The position numbers were made by a program, and so were the translations under genes. 64,000 bases of DNA from Sycon ciliatum (lineage: Eukaryota > Porifera > Calcarea > Leucosolenida > Sycettidae). Under the pieces are notes generated by a model that saw only the letters and a program-made list of their open reading frames with translations, had not been told where the DNA came from and searched no databases. The DNA lies in contig NC_088645.1 of the NCBI RefSeq assembly GCF_964019385.1, positions 15,546,064 through 15,610,063 of the forward strand, read 5' to 3'. Positions 63,551 to 64,000 of the stretch are shown one piece after another; the stretch's first letter is position 1; every line of letters starts with the position of its first letter.

Positions 63551-63860
63551 AATGTAATCAGTATCAAAAAGTATTCTTTCTAGACCAAAGAGTGGTATAT
63601 TTGATAACATTTAATAACGATAGAAATTTTTACGATACTTCTCCAGACGTTTCGTTGTTCTGAACAACATCGTCATTCTTTATCCACTGACGATGTTGTT
63701 CAGAACAACGAAACGTCTGGAGAAGTATCGTAAAAATTTCTATCGTTATTTAAATGTTATCAAATATACCACTCTTTGGTCTAGAAAGAATACTTTTTGA
63801 TATTACAATGAGAGTGAATAATCAACGGCTTGTCCACCAACTCTTTAATGTAATCAGTAT
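63551..63860. mobile_element. Foldback insertion with 14-bp target duplication, after PSME4 exon 4
   Basis: AATGTAATCAGTAT occurs at 63,551-63,564 and 63,847-63,860 and flanks a 282-bp insertion. The first ~237 bp form an inverted repeat: left arm 63,563-63,675, 12-nt centre, right arm 63,688-63,801, with one 1-nt indel between the arms. About 45 bp of non-palindromic sequence follows. A 14-bp duplication points to target-primed retroposition rather than cut-and-paste. The right arm holds CTGACGA, a 6-bp stem and GAAACGTC, resembling part of the hammerhead core found in Penelope-like elements. That link is tentative. Confidence 0.65.
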
Positions 63861-64000
63861 TGCCCCATCTTATGGGCCTGTTAAATGTGATGTCACTGCC
63901 CCCTTGGCACTGGAATGGGAAGTTGCTAGTTTCTCACCGATTGGTCAGTCTTTGTCCTTTCGGTAAGATGATTTTTATCCCAGGAAAGCTGTGTAAAAGG

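Noticed and set aside
63661-63730. Complete hammerhead ribozyme
   Set aside because: The core segments are present, but I found no convincing stem I, and the segment is one arm of a long inverted repeat that would fold differently.

Overview
This window is eukaryotic and most likely from a metazoan, probably an invertebrate. The evidence is a spliced homologue of the proteasome activator PSME4/PA200 with GT-AG introns, a piggyBac DNA transposon, a LINE tail fragment, MITE-type elements, a solo LTR and long microsatellites. There is no bacterial gene organisation. I cannot name the species from the sequence.

About 45 kb of the 64 kb is one satellite family with a monomer of about 136 bp. It forms three blocks: 1-13,355 (open at the left edge of the window), about 18,973-30,949 and about 35,401-54,715. 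Each block ends on the right with diverged monomers and then the same flank. Blocks 2 and 3 also begin with the same diverged monomers. The spacer between blocks (13,356-18,972 and 30,950-35,400) is one paralogous sequence of about 3.75 kb, carrying a different DNA transposon in each copy. A third flank copy (54,716-55,328) stops about 9 nt after a GC-rich hairpin that also occurs in the other two copies. The simplest reading is a tandem macro-repeat, [spacer + satellite block + tail + hairpin], with unit boundaries near 13,963, 31,541 and 55,328. Unit 2 is about 17.6 kb and unit 3 about 23.8 kb. Unique DNA begins after the last boundary.

Inside the blocks, monomers form higher-order repeats that differ between blocks: about 3,128 bp in block 1, about 830 bp in part of block 2, and about 2,031 and 2,247 bp in block 3. 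Single insertions interrupt the satellite: a 291-bp MITE with 39-bp perfect inverted ends (2,376-2,666) and a 558-bp solo LTR (46,106-46,663). The 200-N gap at 51,001-51,200 is flanked by sequence that joins in perfect monomer register.

The spacers hold a piggyBac deletion derivative (15,915-17,795, with its empty TTAA site preserved in spacer 2 at 34,256-34,259) and a 702-bp TIR element (33,487-34,188, with its empty TA site in spacer 1). They also hold CA/GT and CAG microsatellites and, on the minus strand, exon-like segments in compatible phase that end near an AATAAA signal. A separate minus-strand exon-like segment beside a GC-rich patch is present in all three flank copies.

From 55,329 the sequence is single copy: a degraded LINE C-terminal fragment, two possible exons of an unrecognised gene, three long GTT arrays separated by a duplicated short tail, and then the first four coding exons of PSME4 (60,551-63,442, plus strand, incomplete at the right edge). 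Intron 1 of PSME4 carries a pogo/Tigger-like MITE. The DNA after exon 4 carries a 282-bp insertion, most of it a near-perfect foldback, flanked by a 14-bp direct repeat.
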